A DNA stretch of 64,000 bases, from NCBI GenBank assembly GCA_963718605.1, contig OY970363.1, positions 2,852,001 through 2,916,000 of the forward strand. The letters run 5' to 3'. Numbering within the stretch: position 1 is the first letter of the stretch; the number at the start of each line of letters is the position of its first letter. A program made the position numbers and the translations under genes. The notes below the pieces were generated by a model that did not search any database, was not told where the DNA came from, and saw only the letters and a program-made list of their open reading frames with translations. The stretch comes from JACCXE01 sp963718605 (GTDB lineage Bacteria; Actinomycetota; Acidimicrobiia; Acidimicrobiales; JACCXE01). Positions 16,707 through 26,319 of this stretch are shown here, piece after piece.

Positions 16707-17906
16707 CTAGCGGAAGAGTGGGATGGTCGGGAACGTGGCCCCGAGAACGGTGGCCGGGTTTGTGCGTAACCACTTGTCGAGCACGCTGGCGTAGACGCTG
16801 CGAAGGTCGATGCGGGTAGGCAGGTTGCCGCCGCTCAGTTGGCTGAGGTCTAGGTCGGGCCCGTACATCCCGCCGGCGATGGGCGAGCCGAGCGCGAACA
16901 CCGAGGTGGCTTCGCCGTGATCCGTGCCACCGGACTTGTTCTCGTACACGCGGCGACCGAACTCCGACACAACCAGCACCACGGATTGGTCGCGTACGCC
17001 GAGCTTCGTAGCCGTTGCGAAGAAGTTCTTGATCGTGTCGTTCAGCGTCGTGATGACGGCGGCGTGACGGCCGCGCTCGTCGGTGTGGGTGTCGAACGGG
17101 CCGAGGTTGATGAAACCAATCTCGGTGCCGAGGCCGGCGGCGAACAACTGCGCCGCGTTATCGGCCACCGTCGGCACGCGGCCGTCGATCTTGGCGCTAC
17201 CGATCTTGGCCAACGGATCGAAGGCCGCGAGCAGCTCTTGCTGGCCGCGGGTAATCGCTTCGAGCATCGAACCGGCCGGCGCCGGAGCGGACGCGAACCG
17301 CGCAAGAGCGGCGTGACGGGCCGCGGCATCGGCGAGCTTGGTGTCGTTGAACGCGAAGCGTTCGATCGACAGCAACGACAGCGAGTTGGCGGTGTCGCCC
17401 ATGAGCGACATCGGCACCGAATCGCCGAACGCAGCGGCGCGCACCGCGCCCACGCCGTTGGTGGCGTCGAGGTATCGCCCCAACCATCCCGAGCCGTAGC
17501 GGTCTTCGGGGTTGCCCGACTCCCACTTGCGAGTCGCGACGGAGTGCGAAAAGTCCTTGACGCCCGTCCCGACCTGCTGGATTACGGCGAGCTGACCAGC
17601 GCGCCAGAATTCAAGGAAGGTTGGCAGCCGCTTGTTGATGCCGTAGCCGTTGCCCATGGCCAACATGTCGCCGTCGCGCAGGCCCACGTTCGGCCGCAGC
17701 TTGAGCAGGGCCGCGTTGCCCATCGGGGCCACGGTTTGCAACGGGTCGTTGCCACCGCGCAGGAACACCACGAGGAGATGTCGCGCCGCATTCGCGGACG
17801 CGGCGCCCGCGGCGAGGGCGGGCTCGGCAAAGCGGATCCACACCGGAGCCGTAGCCCCGATGGCCATGCCGCGAAGAACCGAACGTCGTGAGATTGGCGT
17901 ATTCAT
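16707..17906 (-). CDS. DUF1501 family Tat-exported protein
   Basis: About 399 aa. The N-terminus SRRSVLRGMAIGA...AEPALAAG is a twin-arginine signal. DUF1501 proteins are related to alkaline-phosphatase-like/sulfatase folds; visible family parts are LVVFLRGGNDPLQTVAPMG, QQVGTGVKDFSHSVA, a GFINLGPFDTHTDE segment and VVLVVSEFGRRVYENKSGG followed by TDHGEA. The ATG overlaps the stop of the DUF1800 gene (ATGA), the usual pairing of the two families. The pair is exported and of unknown biochemical role. Confidence 0.9.
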   Translation of the reverse strand: MNTPISRRSVLRGMAIGATAPVWIRFAEPALAAGAASANAARHLLVVFLRGGNDPLQTVAPMGNAALLKLRPNVGLRDGDMLAMGNGYGINKRLPTFLEFWRAGQLAVIQQVGTGVKDFSHSVATRKWESGNPEDRYGSGWLGRYLDATNGVGAVRAAAFGDSVPMSLMGDTANSLSLLSIERFAFNDTKLADAAARHAALARFASAPAPAGSMLEAITRGQQELLAAFDPLAKIGSAKIDGRVPTVADNAAQLFAAGLGTEIGFINLGPFDTHTDERGRHAAVITTLNDTIKNFFATATKLGVRDQSVVLVVSEFGRRVYENKSGGTDHGEATSVFALGSPIAGGMYGPDLDLSQLSGGNLPTRIDLRSVYASVLDKWLRTNPATVLGATFPTIPLFR

Positions 17907-19192
17907 GCGAGGTTGAAGTCCGGTGAGGAGAGGAGAAGGGTAACGAGGCCGGCGGTGCGGGTTTTGGCCGTTTGCTTGCTGGCCGCATCCGAATACGTCT
18001 GCAGTGCGTCCAGCGTGGCCTGCGATAGCGATGTCATGCCGAGCGTTTCCATCCACGGCGTGAGCTCGGCCGTCTTCGGCGCGACATCCGCCGGTGTGTT
18101 CACGTGGAAACGGGCGAAGGTGGAGGCCGCGTTGTAGCGGGCGAGCATGCCGCCGGGGCCGAGGACGCGCTTGCCGGTGGGCCACCCTGCGACGCTGGGT
18201 GGACGGAAGAGCATCTGGCCGGCCTGGGACATGTACACCGAGCCTTCGTGGACTTCGGTGCGTCCGAGTGAACGCATCAGCCCGACGACGTACTCGGCCG
18301 GTGACTTCGGCAGAGCCTGCCGGACGGCGGGGTCGCGGAACTGTTCGGAGAAGAAGATCGTGCGCAGCGCGTTCTGCAGCTGCCACCCGGGCGCCAACGA
18401 GCTCGCAACCGTTCCGACGAGGACGGGGTCGGGGTTCGGGCCGACGAAGTGAGCGACGAGCTTGCCGGCGATGAAGTGGCGCGCGACGGGCTTGTTCAGC
18501 AACAAGTCGACCACACCGTGCGGCGTGAAATTGGCCGTAACGCCGAGAATGGTTTTCGGCCCGTCGTCGTGCAGCGCCTTGTCGTATACGAGGTTCGGTC
18601 GCATGCCAGGAGCGGGGCGCACCAGGTGGTACCCAGTGAGCGCGCGGGCTGTTTCCTTGACGTCGTCTTCGGTGTAGTTGCCTGCGCCGAGAAGGAACAA
18701 CTCCATGAGCTCGCGAGCGAGGTTCTCGTTCGGCTTGGCTTGGTTGTTGCGATCGTTGTTGAGGTAACAGCTCAGCGCTTTGTCGTCGATCATGGCGTGG
18801 GCCAAATCGGCGAAGCTGCTGAGGGCGTACTTGCGGATCGTGGCCTGCTGGTCGAGGAGCGCGGCCACATCGACGCTCAGACCCGGTTCGTAGGCGGTGG
18901 CGAAATGGTTGCTGAGAAACAGGGTCATGCGTTCGAACAGCGGCGCCCTCGTCGCCACCATCGTGTTGAGCCAGCCCTCTTGCGCCGCGGCGAGCGAGGG
19001 CTGCGTCACGCTGCCGCCCAGCGTCTGGTTCACCATGGCGGAGCGGTCGCGGTCACGCACGTCGGGGTTTACGAGCGCCTCAACGGCATCGCCGTACGAG
19101 CGGCTGGCGTACGCGTCGAGATCAGCTCTGCGCGCGCCGAAGCCCGCTCGCCGAAACAGGTGCGCAAGAAGCGCTCGGTGCTCGTCGGTCAT
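17903..19192 (-). CDS. DUF1800 family protein
   Basis: About 429 aa from ATG 19192 (MTDEHRALLAHLFRRAGFG). Family features: FRRAGFGARRADLDAY near the start, a LFLSNHFATAY segment, NENLARELMELFLLGAGNYTE, and PPSVAGWPTGKRVLG. DUF1800 genes are almost always followed by DUF1501, as here with a 4-nt overlap. No clear signal peptide is visible at this start, so it may move with its Tat-exported partner. Biochemical function unknown. Confidence 0.9.
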   Translation of the reverse strand: MTDEHRALLAHLFRRAGFGARRADLDAYASRSYGDAVEALVNPDVRDRDRSAMVNQTLGGSVTQPSLAAAQEGWLNTMVATRAPLFERMTLFLSNHFATAYEPGLSVDVAALLDQQATIRKYALSSFADLAHAMIDDKALSCYLNNDRNNQAKPNENLARELMELFLLGAGNYTEDDVKETARALTGYHLVRPAPGMRPNLVYDKALHDDGPKTILGVTANFTPHGVVDLLLNKPVARHFIAGKLVAHFVGPNPDPVLVGTVASSLAPGWQLQNALRTIFFSEQFRDPAVRQALPKSPAEYVVGLMRSLGRTEVHEGSVYMSQAGQMLFRPPSVAGWPTGKRVLGPGGMLARYNAASTFARFHVNTPADVAPKTAELTPWMETLGMTSLSQATLDALQTYSDAASKQTAKTRTAGLVTLLLSSPDFNLA

Positions 19193-19349
19193 TCCCCAAC
19201 CCTTATTGATCGTGCGCCCCCGCCCGTTCGAGGCAAGAGTACCGGTGCGGGCGGAAAAGGAAAGGCTTCTCACGTCACAATTTCGTGTCGAGATCCCTGC
19301 GAAAGCCGCGGAACGGTCGGCAACGACGCTGAATTAGCCTCAGCGCACT

Positions 19350-21519
19350 GTGCAGGCGCTCCTTCGGTGCATCAAGACGGCGGTAATCGCCGGCGCGTTT
19401 CTCGCCGTCGGTCTCGTCATCCTCATTCCGCAGGCGCGGGCCTTCACCGGTAGCTGGACGACGACCAAAGGCGCCGGTCTGAGCGGTATGACCGAATTGA
19501 GCGAACGATCCGTCGTGCAGCGGCGCGACGGATCCACCTTGGCCGTTTTGCACGCTGACGAGAACCGCGCACCAGTGAAGTTGCGCCAAGTGCCCAAAGC
19601 CGTCATCGACGCGGTCGTGGGTGTGGAAGACGACCGGTTCTGGAAACACCACGGTGTCGACGTGCGCGGCACCTTCCGCGCGCTGGCCACCAACGTGCAG
19701 TCGGGCGAGGTGCGCCAGGGCGGTTCCACGATCACCCAGCAGTTGGTGAAGAACTCGTTGCTGACCCCGGAGAAGACGGTGGACCGAAAGGTGCGCGAAG
19801 CGCTGCTGGCGTGGCGACTCGAGGACCATCTCACGAAGAAGGCGATCCTCGAGCGCTACTTGAACACGGTGTATTTCGGAAACGGCGCGTATGGCGTGCA
19901 GGCCGCGGCCGAGGTGTACTTCGGCAAGAAGGCGTCACAACTCGACGAAGCCGACGCGGCGTTGCTCGCCGGAACCATCCGCAACCCGGTGAACTACGAC
20001 CCGATCAAGTTCCCCGACGCGGCGCGCGAATCGGCGACGCGTCGTGGTGGACCGGTTGGTGAAGTCGGGCGTGTACTCCGAGGCCGTTGGCGACGAGGTG
20101 TTAGCGACCCCGCTGCCAGTGCGCGTCGAGAGTCTCGAGCAGCAGACCAACGACTACTTCGTCGAAGAGGTGAAGCAAAAGCTGCTCAAGGACCGCCGCC
20201 TCGGCGAGACCGCGCAAGAGCGTTACAACGCGGTGTTCAAGGGCGGCCTCAAGATCGTCACCACGCTCGACCCCGACGTGTCGCAGGCGGCGCAGAAGGC
20301 CGTCGACGAAATCCTGCCCGACACCAACGGTCGTTTCACCGCCGCGTTGGCGTCGATCGAGCCGTCAACCGGCGCGGTGCGGGCGATTGTCGGCGGCAAG
20401 GACTTCGCGTCGGTGAAGTTCAATCTCGCGACGCAGTCACACCGCCAGCCCGGGTCGTCGTTCAAGGCGATGGTGCTCGTGGCCGCGATCGAGCAGGGGT
20501 ACGGCCCCGGCACGGTCATCAACGGTTCGTCGCCGTGCACGGTCGAGTTCCCGGGCCACGCGCCGTACAAGCTCGAGAACTTTGAAGGGGAAGCGGCCGG
20601 CACCATTTCGTTGACCGACGCCACGGCGCACTCGGTGAACTGTGCGTACACGCGGCTTGCAGCCGCCGCCGGGCTCGAGCACGTCGAGCAGGCTGCGCAC
20701 GATCTGGGCGTGACGTCGGACCTGACGGTGCCGTCCTGCAAGTGCGTCACGCCATCGCTCGCGATCGGCGGGCTCACTGTCGGCGTGTCGCCGCTGGAGA
20801 TGGCGTCGGCATACGCCACGCTCGCGGCCGACGGTGTGTATCACCAGCCGTACTTCGTCGAGAAGGTCCTGGACCGCCACGGCAAGGTGCTGTTCCGCGG
20901 CGCCACGAAGGGCGAGCACCGAGTGTCGGCGCAGACCGCGCGCACCGCGATCTCGATCCTCAAGTCCGTGGTCGCCAACGGCACCGGCACGCGCGCGAAC
21001 CCGGGCAAGTGGCCGGTGTTCGGCAAGACCGGCACCGCGCAGGATTATCGGGACGCCTGGTTCGTCGGTTCGACGCGTCAGCTGACCGCGGCGGTGTGGA
21101 TGGGCAACGCCGAGGCCGAAGTGTCGATGACCGGTGTTGGCGGCGTCGGCCGCGTCACCGGTGGATCGTTCCCGGCGCGCATCTTCGCCCAGTTCATGCG
21201 CCAGGCCATGAGCGGCCGCCCGGCGCTGTCGTTCCCGGCGCCAGATCCGCGGCAGTTCGGCAAGAAACAGATCGCCAACCAAGGCTCGCTCACGGGCGAG
21301 ACCGTCGTTACCGGGCCAACGACTACCGGAACGGTGGTGGTCGGCCCCGACGGCGGCAGCGTGTTCCCCGGCGGGCCTGGTTCACCTTCGACGACCACAA
21401 AACCCGGCGGCGGAGGGTCGCCGCCCACCACGTCCGGCGGCGGTTCGCCACCCACCACGGCGACCTGTCAGGAGCCACCGGACTGGCCGAAGGACTGGGA
21501 GCCGTACTGTCGGAGGTGA
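19350..21519 (+). CDS. Class A penicillin-binding protein (GT51 + transpeptidase), frameshifted near 20030
   Basis: The N-terminal frame has a membrane anchor (~10-28) and a GT51 glycosyltransferase: EDDRFWKHHGVD with catalytic Glu93, RQGGSTITQQLVKN, and LERYLNTVYFGNGAYG. One extra base near 20030 moves into the frame VVDRLVKSGVYSE that runs to 21519. It has the transpeptidase motifs SSFK (near 20456), SVNCAY and KTGTAQ (near 21024). The C-terminus is a Gly/Pro/Thr-rich tail. The enzyme polymerises and cross-links peptidoglycan. GTG 19350 is the proposed start. Its stop overlaps the next ATG. Confidence 0.92.
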
Positions 21520-22237
21520 TGACGACCTCGCTGGCCGCGCTCGCGGCGATTCAAGAGCACGACACCGCGATCGATCAGCTGCGTCGACGGCTCGGATCCC
21601 TGCCGGAGCGGGCCGCTGCGCATGAGCTGAACGAACGGCGTCACGCGGTGCAGGCCGCACTGGTTGAGTTAAGCGCACGACTCGAAGAGTTGGCAGCGTC
21701 CGAGGAAGAAATCGAGCGGGAACTCGCGGTGGTCGAGGAACGGGCGACGTCGCTCGACAACGCGCTGCGTGCCCCAGGTTCGGCCAGCCGCGACGCCCAA
21801 GCCATCATCCATGAGATCGATCAGTTGCGCGCCCAGGCCGGCGGTTTAGAAGAGCGTGGCCTTGAGCTGCTCGAGCAGCGCGACGCGTTGCTCGACGAAC
21901 AGAAGAGCGCGCGCAGGTCGACCTCGATCAGATCGCGGCCGACGCGCCGGGGATTCTGGCGGCGGTGTCCGCGGCCGAAGGCGAAGCGGGCGTCGAGTTG
22001 AAGCGACTCGAGACCGAACGCAGCGCCACCGCGGCCGGCGTCGACGAGGCACTACTGGCGACCTACGAACGAATGCGGCCGCGCATGGACGGAATCGCGG
22101 TCGCCCACATCTCGAACGGTACGTGCACGGGCTGTCATCTCAGCCTGTCAGCCGCCGATCTGGATCACCTCGCTCGCCTCAAGCCGGGCGAGTACGCGAC
22201 CTGCGAGCAGTGCGGGCGCATCCTTATCCCCTCGTGA
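21519..22237 (+). CDS. Coiled-coil C4 zinc-ribbon protein (CT398/DUF164-like), frameshifted near 21911
   Basis: The start ATG overlaps the PBP stop. The first frame is a long helical hairpin (LAALAAIQEHDTAIDQLRRR; SARLEELAASEEEIERELAV). After a one-base loss near 21911 it continues as AQVDLDQIAADAPG and ends with a zinc ribbon CTGCHLSLSAAD...CEQCGRILIPS. Proteins with this layout are common in actinobacteria and are proposed to bind nucleic acids or act in secretion; no firm role is known. It overlaps the next gene. Confidence 0.85.
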
Positions 22238-22701
22238 TCCTGTGGTTCGCGGCGTGCGCCGTGATGGGGACCTGGTTCGTGTTGCGCGACCAGTCCTTCG
22301 ACTATCGCTTCGTAGCGCTCGGCGCGTTGCTGCCTGACGCGCTCGACGCGCCCCTCGGCCACCGCGGCCCAGCGCACACGCTGGCGTTCGCGGTGGCTGC
22401 GCTCATCGTGGTGATGCTGGTGACGACGAATCGCCGCCCGCTACGCAAGCGCCTCATCGCCCTTCCCATCGGCTTGCTAGCCCACCTCGTGCTCGACGCG
22501 GTGTTCGCGCAACAGGCCTTGTTCTGGTGGCCGGCGTTCGGCAGCTACGGCTCGCACGCGATCGCGCCGGCGCCGATCGTGTTGGCCGTGCGCGAATTCA
22601 TTGGCATCGGGATGGCGTGGAACATCGTGCGGCTGTTCGGATTGGCCGAACCATCGCGGCGGCACACGTTCGTCACTACGGGCAGACTCACGCCGTGTTG
22701 A
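22234..22701 (+). CDS. YdjM/DUF457-like membrane protein (metal-dependent hydrolase family)
   Basis: About 155 aa from GTG 22234, with four or five hydrophobic helices. The patch LPDALDAPLGHRGPAHTL resembles the conserved D...HRG-THS site of the YdjM/DUF457 family, which is annotated as inner-membrane metal-dependent hydrolase, though no reaction is proven. It overlaps genes on both sides by 4-7 nt, so it is in one operon with the zinc-ribbon and phosphatase-like genes. Confidence 0.72.
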   Translation: MILWFAACAVMGTWFVLRDQSFDYRFVALGALLPDALDAPLGHRGPAHTLAFAVAALIVVMLVTTNRRPLRKRLIALPIGLLAHLVLDAVFAQQALFWWPAFGSYGSHAIAPAPIVLAVREFIGIGMAWNIVRLFGLAEPSRRHTFVTTGRLTPC

Positions 22702-23306
22702 TCCTGGCGCGTCACGGGCGCACGGCGGCGAACGCGCAGCGGCTGTTGCTGGGACGGTCGGACGTGCCGCTCGACGATGTCGGCACGCGACAGGCTGCGG
22801 CGATCGGTGCGTCGCTCAGCCGCTCGGTTCGTCCACCGTTGCGCATCGTCGCGAGCCCCCTGCTGCGTACGCGCGCCACCGCTATGGCGATTGCGGCCGC
22901 GTACGGCGGCGACGTTGAGGTGGAGTTCGACGAGCGATGGATCGAAGTCGACTACGGCGAGTTCGACGGCTCGCCTCTCGCGGACGTGCCCAGCGAGGTG
23001 TGGCAGCACTGGCGTACCGATCCGTCTTGGGTGCCACCGGACGGGGAGTCGCTTGCGCATGTCGGTGAGCGGGTCCGTGATGCGTGTGCGTCGCTGGCAT
23101 CAGACGCGGCCGACGACGACGTGGTGGTTGTGAGCCACGTCTCGCCGATCAAGGCCGCCGTGGCCTGGGCGGTGGGTACCGGCGACGATTCGGCGCTGCG
23201 GTTGTTCTGCGCCGTGGCGTCGATCTCGCGCGTGCGCACTGGCGGCGATGTGCCGACGCTGGTGTCGTTCAATGAGACCGGTCATCTCGACGGCCTCGCC
23301 GACTAA
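22695..23306 (+). CDS. Histidine phosphatase superfamily protein
   Basis: About 203 aa from GTG 22695. The phosphohistidine motif ARHGRTAANAQ is at residues ~5-15, followed by SPLLRTRATA and the second catalytic His in VVVVSHVSPIKAAV. An E-V-DYGEFDG segment matches the acid region. Members include phosphoglycerate mutase, cobalamin phosphatase CobC and acid phosphatases; this one is in no clear pathway. It is last in the operon from the PBP gene and overlaps the convergent aminotransferase by 4 nt. Confidence 0.88.
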   Translation: MLILARHGRTAANAQRLLLGRSDVPLDDVGTRQAAAIGASLSRSVRPPLRIVASPLLRTRATAMAIAAAYGGDVEVEFDERWIEVDYGEFDGSPLADVPSEVWQHWRTDPSWVPPDGESLAHVGERVRDACASLASDAADDDVVVVSHVSPIKAAVAWAVGTGDDSALRLFCAVASISRVRTGGDVPTLVSFNETGHLDGLAD

Positions 23307-24448
23307 CGCGCCAGCAGCTCCGGGAGGCCCTTCGCCAGGACCTCGTAGTCCGATTCGTCGTTGTACGCGTGCGCGGATAGTCGGAGATAGCCCTGACCCC
23401 GGAACGGGTTGGCGGCGACCTCGACCTTGAGTTCGCTCGACACACGCTCGATGAACGCGCGCGCTTCGGCGTCGTCGGTGACCACGCCGTCGGGGAGGGG
23501 GATGAGGGTCATCGGGCCTTGTGCGGTCGGCGGTAGCGCCGGTTCGCAGCCGAGCGCATCAGCGAGGAGCTTGCCCGCGAACGCGGCGAGTTCGGTGTTG
23601 TGGCGCCAAAGCGCGTCCCAACCGAACGACTCGAGGGCCTGAATCGCAGGCTCCAGGCAGAGGTAGGCGGTGTAGTCGTCAGTGCCGTGCCAGGCGAAGC
23701 TCGTGGGAAAACCGTTTTCGAGTCCGAAGCTGGCGACGAGCGGTTCGGTGCGCGGTCGCCACTCGTCGGTGACAGCGAGAGCGGCGCACGGTCGTGGTGC
23801 CGACGGCCACTTGTGAAAGTTGCCAGTCCAGAAGTCGGCGCCGATGTCCTCGACGTTCAACGGCCGACTGCCGGGGGAGTGCGCCGCGTCGATAATCGTC
23901 ACGACGCCGCGGTCGCGGAGCGCGGCGACGATCTCCTTGACCGGGAGTACCAGACCCGTCGGCGACGCGATGTGGTCGATCACGGCGGCACGCGTGTGTT
24001 CGTTCGTGACAGACAAGAAGGCGTTGACGTGCGCGTCGAGGTCATCGACCAGATCGATGGCGGCGATCCGCGTGGCGCCGCCAACGCGTTCCGTCGCTCG
24101 GCGCGCTGTACGCAACACCGCTCCGTACACGTGGTCGGTCACGACGACCTCGTCGCCGTCGCGCAAGCCCACGGCCTGCAGTGCGACGTTCACGCCCGTG
24201 GTGGCGTTCGCAACGAACGCGGCGTTGTCAGCGCCCACGCCGATGAACGTCGCCATGTGTAGGCGGGCTCGCTCGAGGAGTTCGGGTAACTCGAACCGGA
24301 ACCAGTGGTTCGGGTTCTGCTCGGCTCGCAGTTGCAAGGCGTTGCGGTGCTCGCGGACGGGGCGGCTCACGGCGCCATATGAACCGTGATTGCAATGGCG
24401 GACCGACGGGTCCAGATCAGCCCACAGTTCGTCGGCGCCCGGCAGCAT
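23303..24448 (-). CDS. Class V aminotransferase (isopenicillin-N-epimerase-like)
   Basis: A 381-aa PLP enzyme. The N-terminus LDPSVRHCNHGSYGAVS is typical of the isopenicillin N epimerase/cysteine-desulfurase-like group. Asp187 lies in TIIDAAHSPG and the Schiff-base Lys213 in TGNFHKW. Its true substrate is not evident and no beta-lactam genes are nearby. The ATG overlaps the stop of the upstream phospholipase-like gene by one base. Confidence 0.88.
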   Translation of the reverse strand: MLPGADELWADLDPSVRHCNHGSYGAVSRPVREHRNALQLRAEQNPNHWFRFELPELLERARLHMATFIGVGADNAAFVANATTGVNVALQAVGLRDGDEVVVTDHVYGAVLRTARRATERVGGATRIAAIDLVDDLDAHVNAFLSVTNEHTRAAVIDHIASPTGLVLPVKEIVAALRDRGVVTIIDAAHSPGSRPLNVEDIGADFWTGNFHKWPSAPRPCAALAVTDEWRPRTEPLVASFGLENGFPTSFAWHGTDDYTAYLCLEPAIQALESFGWDALWRHNTELAAFAGKLLADALGCEPALPPTAQGPMTLIPLPDGVVTDDAEARAFIERVSSELKVEVAANPFRGQGYLRLSAHAYNDESDYEVLAKGLPELLAR

Positions 24449-25930
24449 CAGGCCTGCCAGTTACCGCGGCCGGACGCGTCGGCGTAGTTCAACCAGACCG
24501 GGCGACTACCGGCCGCGGCGCGCAGCAACGTGTTCTCCCAACCATTGGCCGGCACCGCATAGCGCGAGCCGGGGAACTCGGAACGGCACGCAGCCGCGCC
24601 GGCGGTCCCGGGTCCCTGCGAAATTGTCACCTTCCAAGTGTCGGCTCCGGCCGCGCACACGAACGAATGATTATTCGCGCACGGCTGCGCGTGCATGTGC
24701 GTGTCGGCCGTTGACGCCGCGCAGGCAGCCGAGCCGTTCGGTGACGCCGGCTCGTTCCGCGCCCATGACCAGATCACTGCGTCGAGTCGCGGATCTTCGG
24801 GGGTTAGCTGGTCGAACCCGATGAGGGTGGCGCCGCAGTTCGCCATTGCCGCGCGCTTCGTTCGGGGTCAAATGATCGGAGTCGCCGCCGACCATCGCGG
24901 TGAGCCAGGTCGAGTCTTCGTACCAGCGGACGATCGCGCGGCCCGACCCGACGCGTTTGCGCTCGGCGGCGCAGCCCGTCTTCAGACCCGGGTAGTCGTC
25001 GCCGGGGCCGGAACCGGATTCGACCCAGTTCTTGTTGTCGCCGCGTTCGAACACCCACGAACCCCAGGCCCCCGGACCGCAGTTGCCGACGATGATCACG
25101 CGGTGGCCCGCGGCGCGCAGCGCTGCCGGGGTCGTCGACGTGGGCAGCGGCGCGCACGGCTTGTCTGCGGGCGGACGGGCGACGAGGTTGCCGAGCGAAC
25201 GTTGCAGCGCGGCGCCGACGAGGTCGTGGGCCATCACGTTGTCGTCGAGGTTGTTCTCGAGATACAGCAGCACGACCTCATTCCGGTTCTCGGCGCGCTT
25301 GAGCCAGTTCCGCAGCTCGGCCAGCCCGAACTCGAGCGGGCGGTCGATCGAGCAGCCGATGTGGACGCCGGCCTGTACTTGCCCGTGGCACAACGTGACG
25401 GCCTGGTATCCGGTCTTCGACGTGCCGTAAGCCGACGGCGCCCAGTGCACGTCCATCTCGATGGCGCGAATGTCCATCTGCAACTGATCGAAGATCGAGT
25501 AGATCTGATTCGGGTCTTGGTTGGTGACGGTCGGCGGCGCGTACACGGCCGAGTTGAACGAGTTGTGCGTGTGCAACATCATCGACCGCGCGAACGGCAC
25601 GTCGTCATCGAGTGCGCGCTGCAACGTGAGCGCGCGATGCGTCCACGTTTTCGCGTATTTGTTCACGTGTGACGCGCCCGCTTCGCGGCCGTCGAGCACC
25701 GCGCACGTGTCGTCGAGCCCCAGGTTGCGACAGCCATTCGCGTTGCCCCGCAAGATCTGCTCGACGCTGCGGCAGCTGCGTTCGCCGACCTGCGGCACCG
25801 TGCCGACAGCCGTGCGGCACCCGTCGACGACGTCGTGTGCCGACGCGGCCCGCGCGCTCGGTGCGGTTAGACCGAATGCGGCCGTGAGCGCGCTTAACGC
25901 GATGAATAAGCCTTTACCCCAGCGATGCAT
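24448..25930 (-). CDS. Secreted PI-PLC-like phosphodiesterase, frameshifted near 24857
   Basis: From ATG 25930 there is a signal peptide (KGLFIALSALTAAFGLTAPSA), then a TIM-barrel-like domain with MLHTHNSFNSAVY (His120, His122), IRAIEMDVHWAP and a later CHG, as in phosphatidylinositol-specific phospholipase C relatives. One extra base near 24857 leads from SDHLTPNE into the frame RAAMANCGATLIGFDQL, ending with FVCAAGADTWKVTIS at 24448. Many cysteines suggest disulfides outside the cell. Substrate unknown. The frameshift may be an error. Confidence 0.8.
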
Positions 25931-25961
25931 GCTGTTCACCCTACGAGTGTTCGGTGGTGAC

Positions 25962-26319
25962 GGTGAGTCGGCCTGTAAGCGGGATCCTGTCCTCCGGCTC
26001 CTTGCGGAGGTCCGGATGGGTGACCATCCATCTATGCGGCCTACCTGAGGCATAGCCGGGCCGGCTTCCTCTATTTGGCCTTGCTCCGAGTGGGGGTTAC
26101 CAAGCCGCCCGGGTCACCCCGGACGCTGGTGCGCTCTTACCGCACCGTTGCACCCTTACCTGTGCCACGGCCTCTTGCGAGACCGGCCATCGGCGGTTTG
26201 TTTTCTGTTGCCCTAATCCGACACGTCGCCGCGTCCTGACTCGCGCCAGCACTCTGCCCTATGGAGTCCCGACTTTCCTCGACGTCTGTGCGACGCCGCG
26301 GTCACCCGGCCGACTCACC
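25962..26319 (-). ncRNA. rnpB: RNase P RNA (rnpB), bacterial type A
   Basis: On the minus strand the ends pair perfectly: 26319 downward GGTGAGTCGGCC with the 3' end GGCCGACTCACC near 25962 (helix P1). Universal RNase P blocks are present in order: GAGGAAAGTCCGGACTCC (near 26281-26264), ACAGAAA (near 26205), GGTAAGGGTGCAACGGTG followed by CGGTAAGAGCGCACC, and a 3' GGATCCCGCTTACAGGCC. It is the catalytic RNA that trims tRNA 5' ends. Its 5' end overlaps the last 18 bases of rlmA. Confidence 0.96.

Noticed and set aside
23303..24448. Beta-lactam biosynthesis because of the isopenicillin-N-epimerase-like gene
   Set aside because: No ACV synthetase, isopenicillin N synthase or expandase gene is nearby, and this enzyme group is broad.
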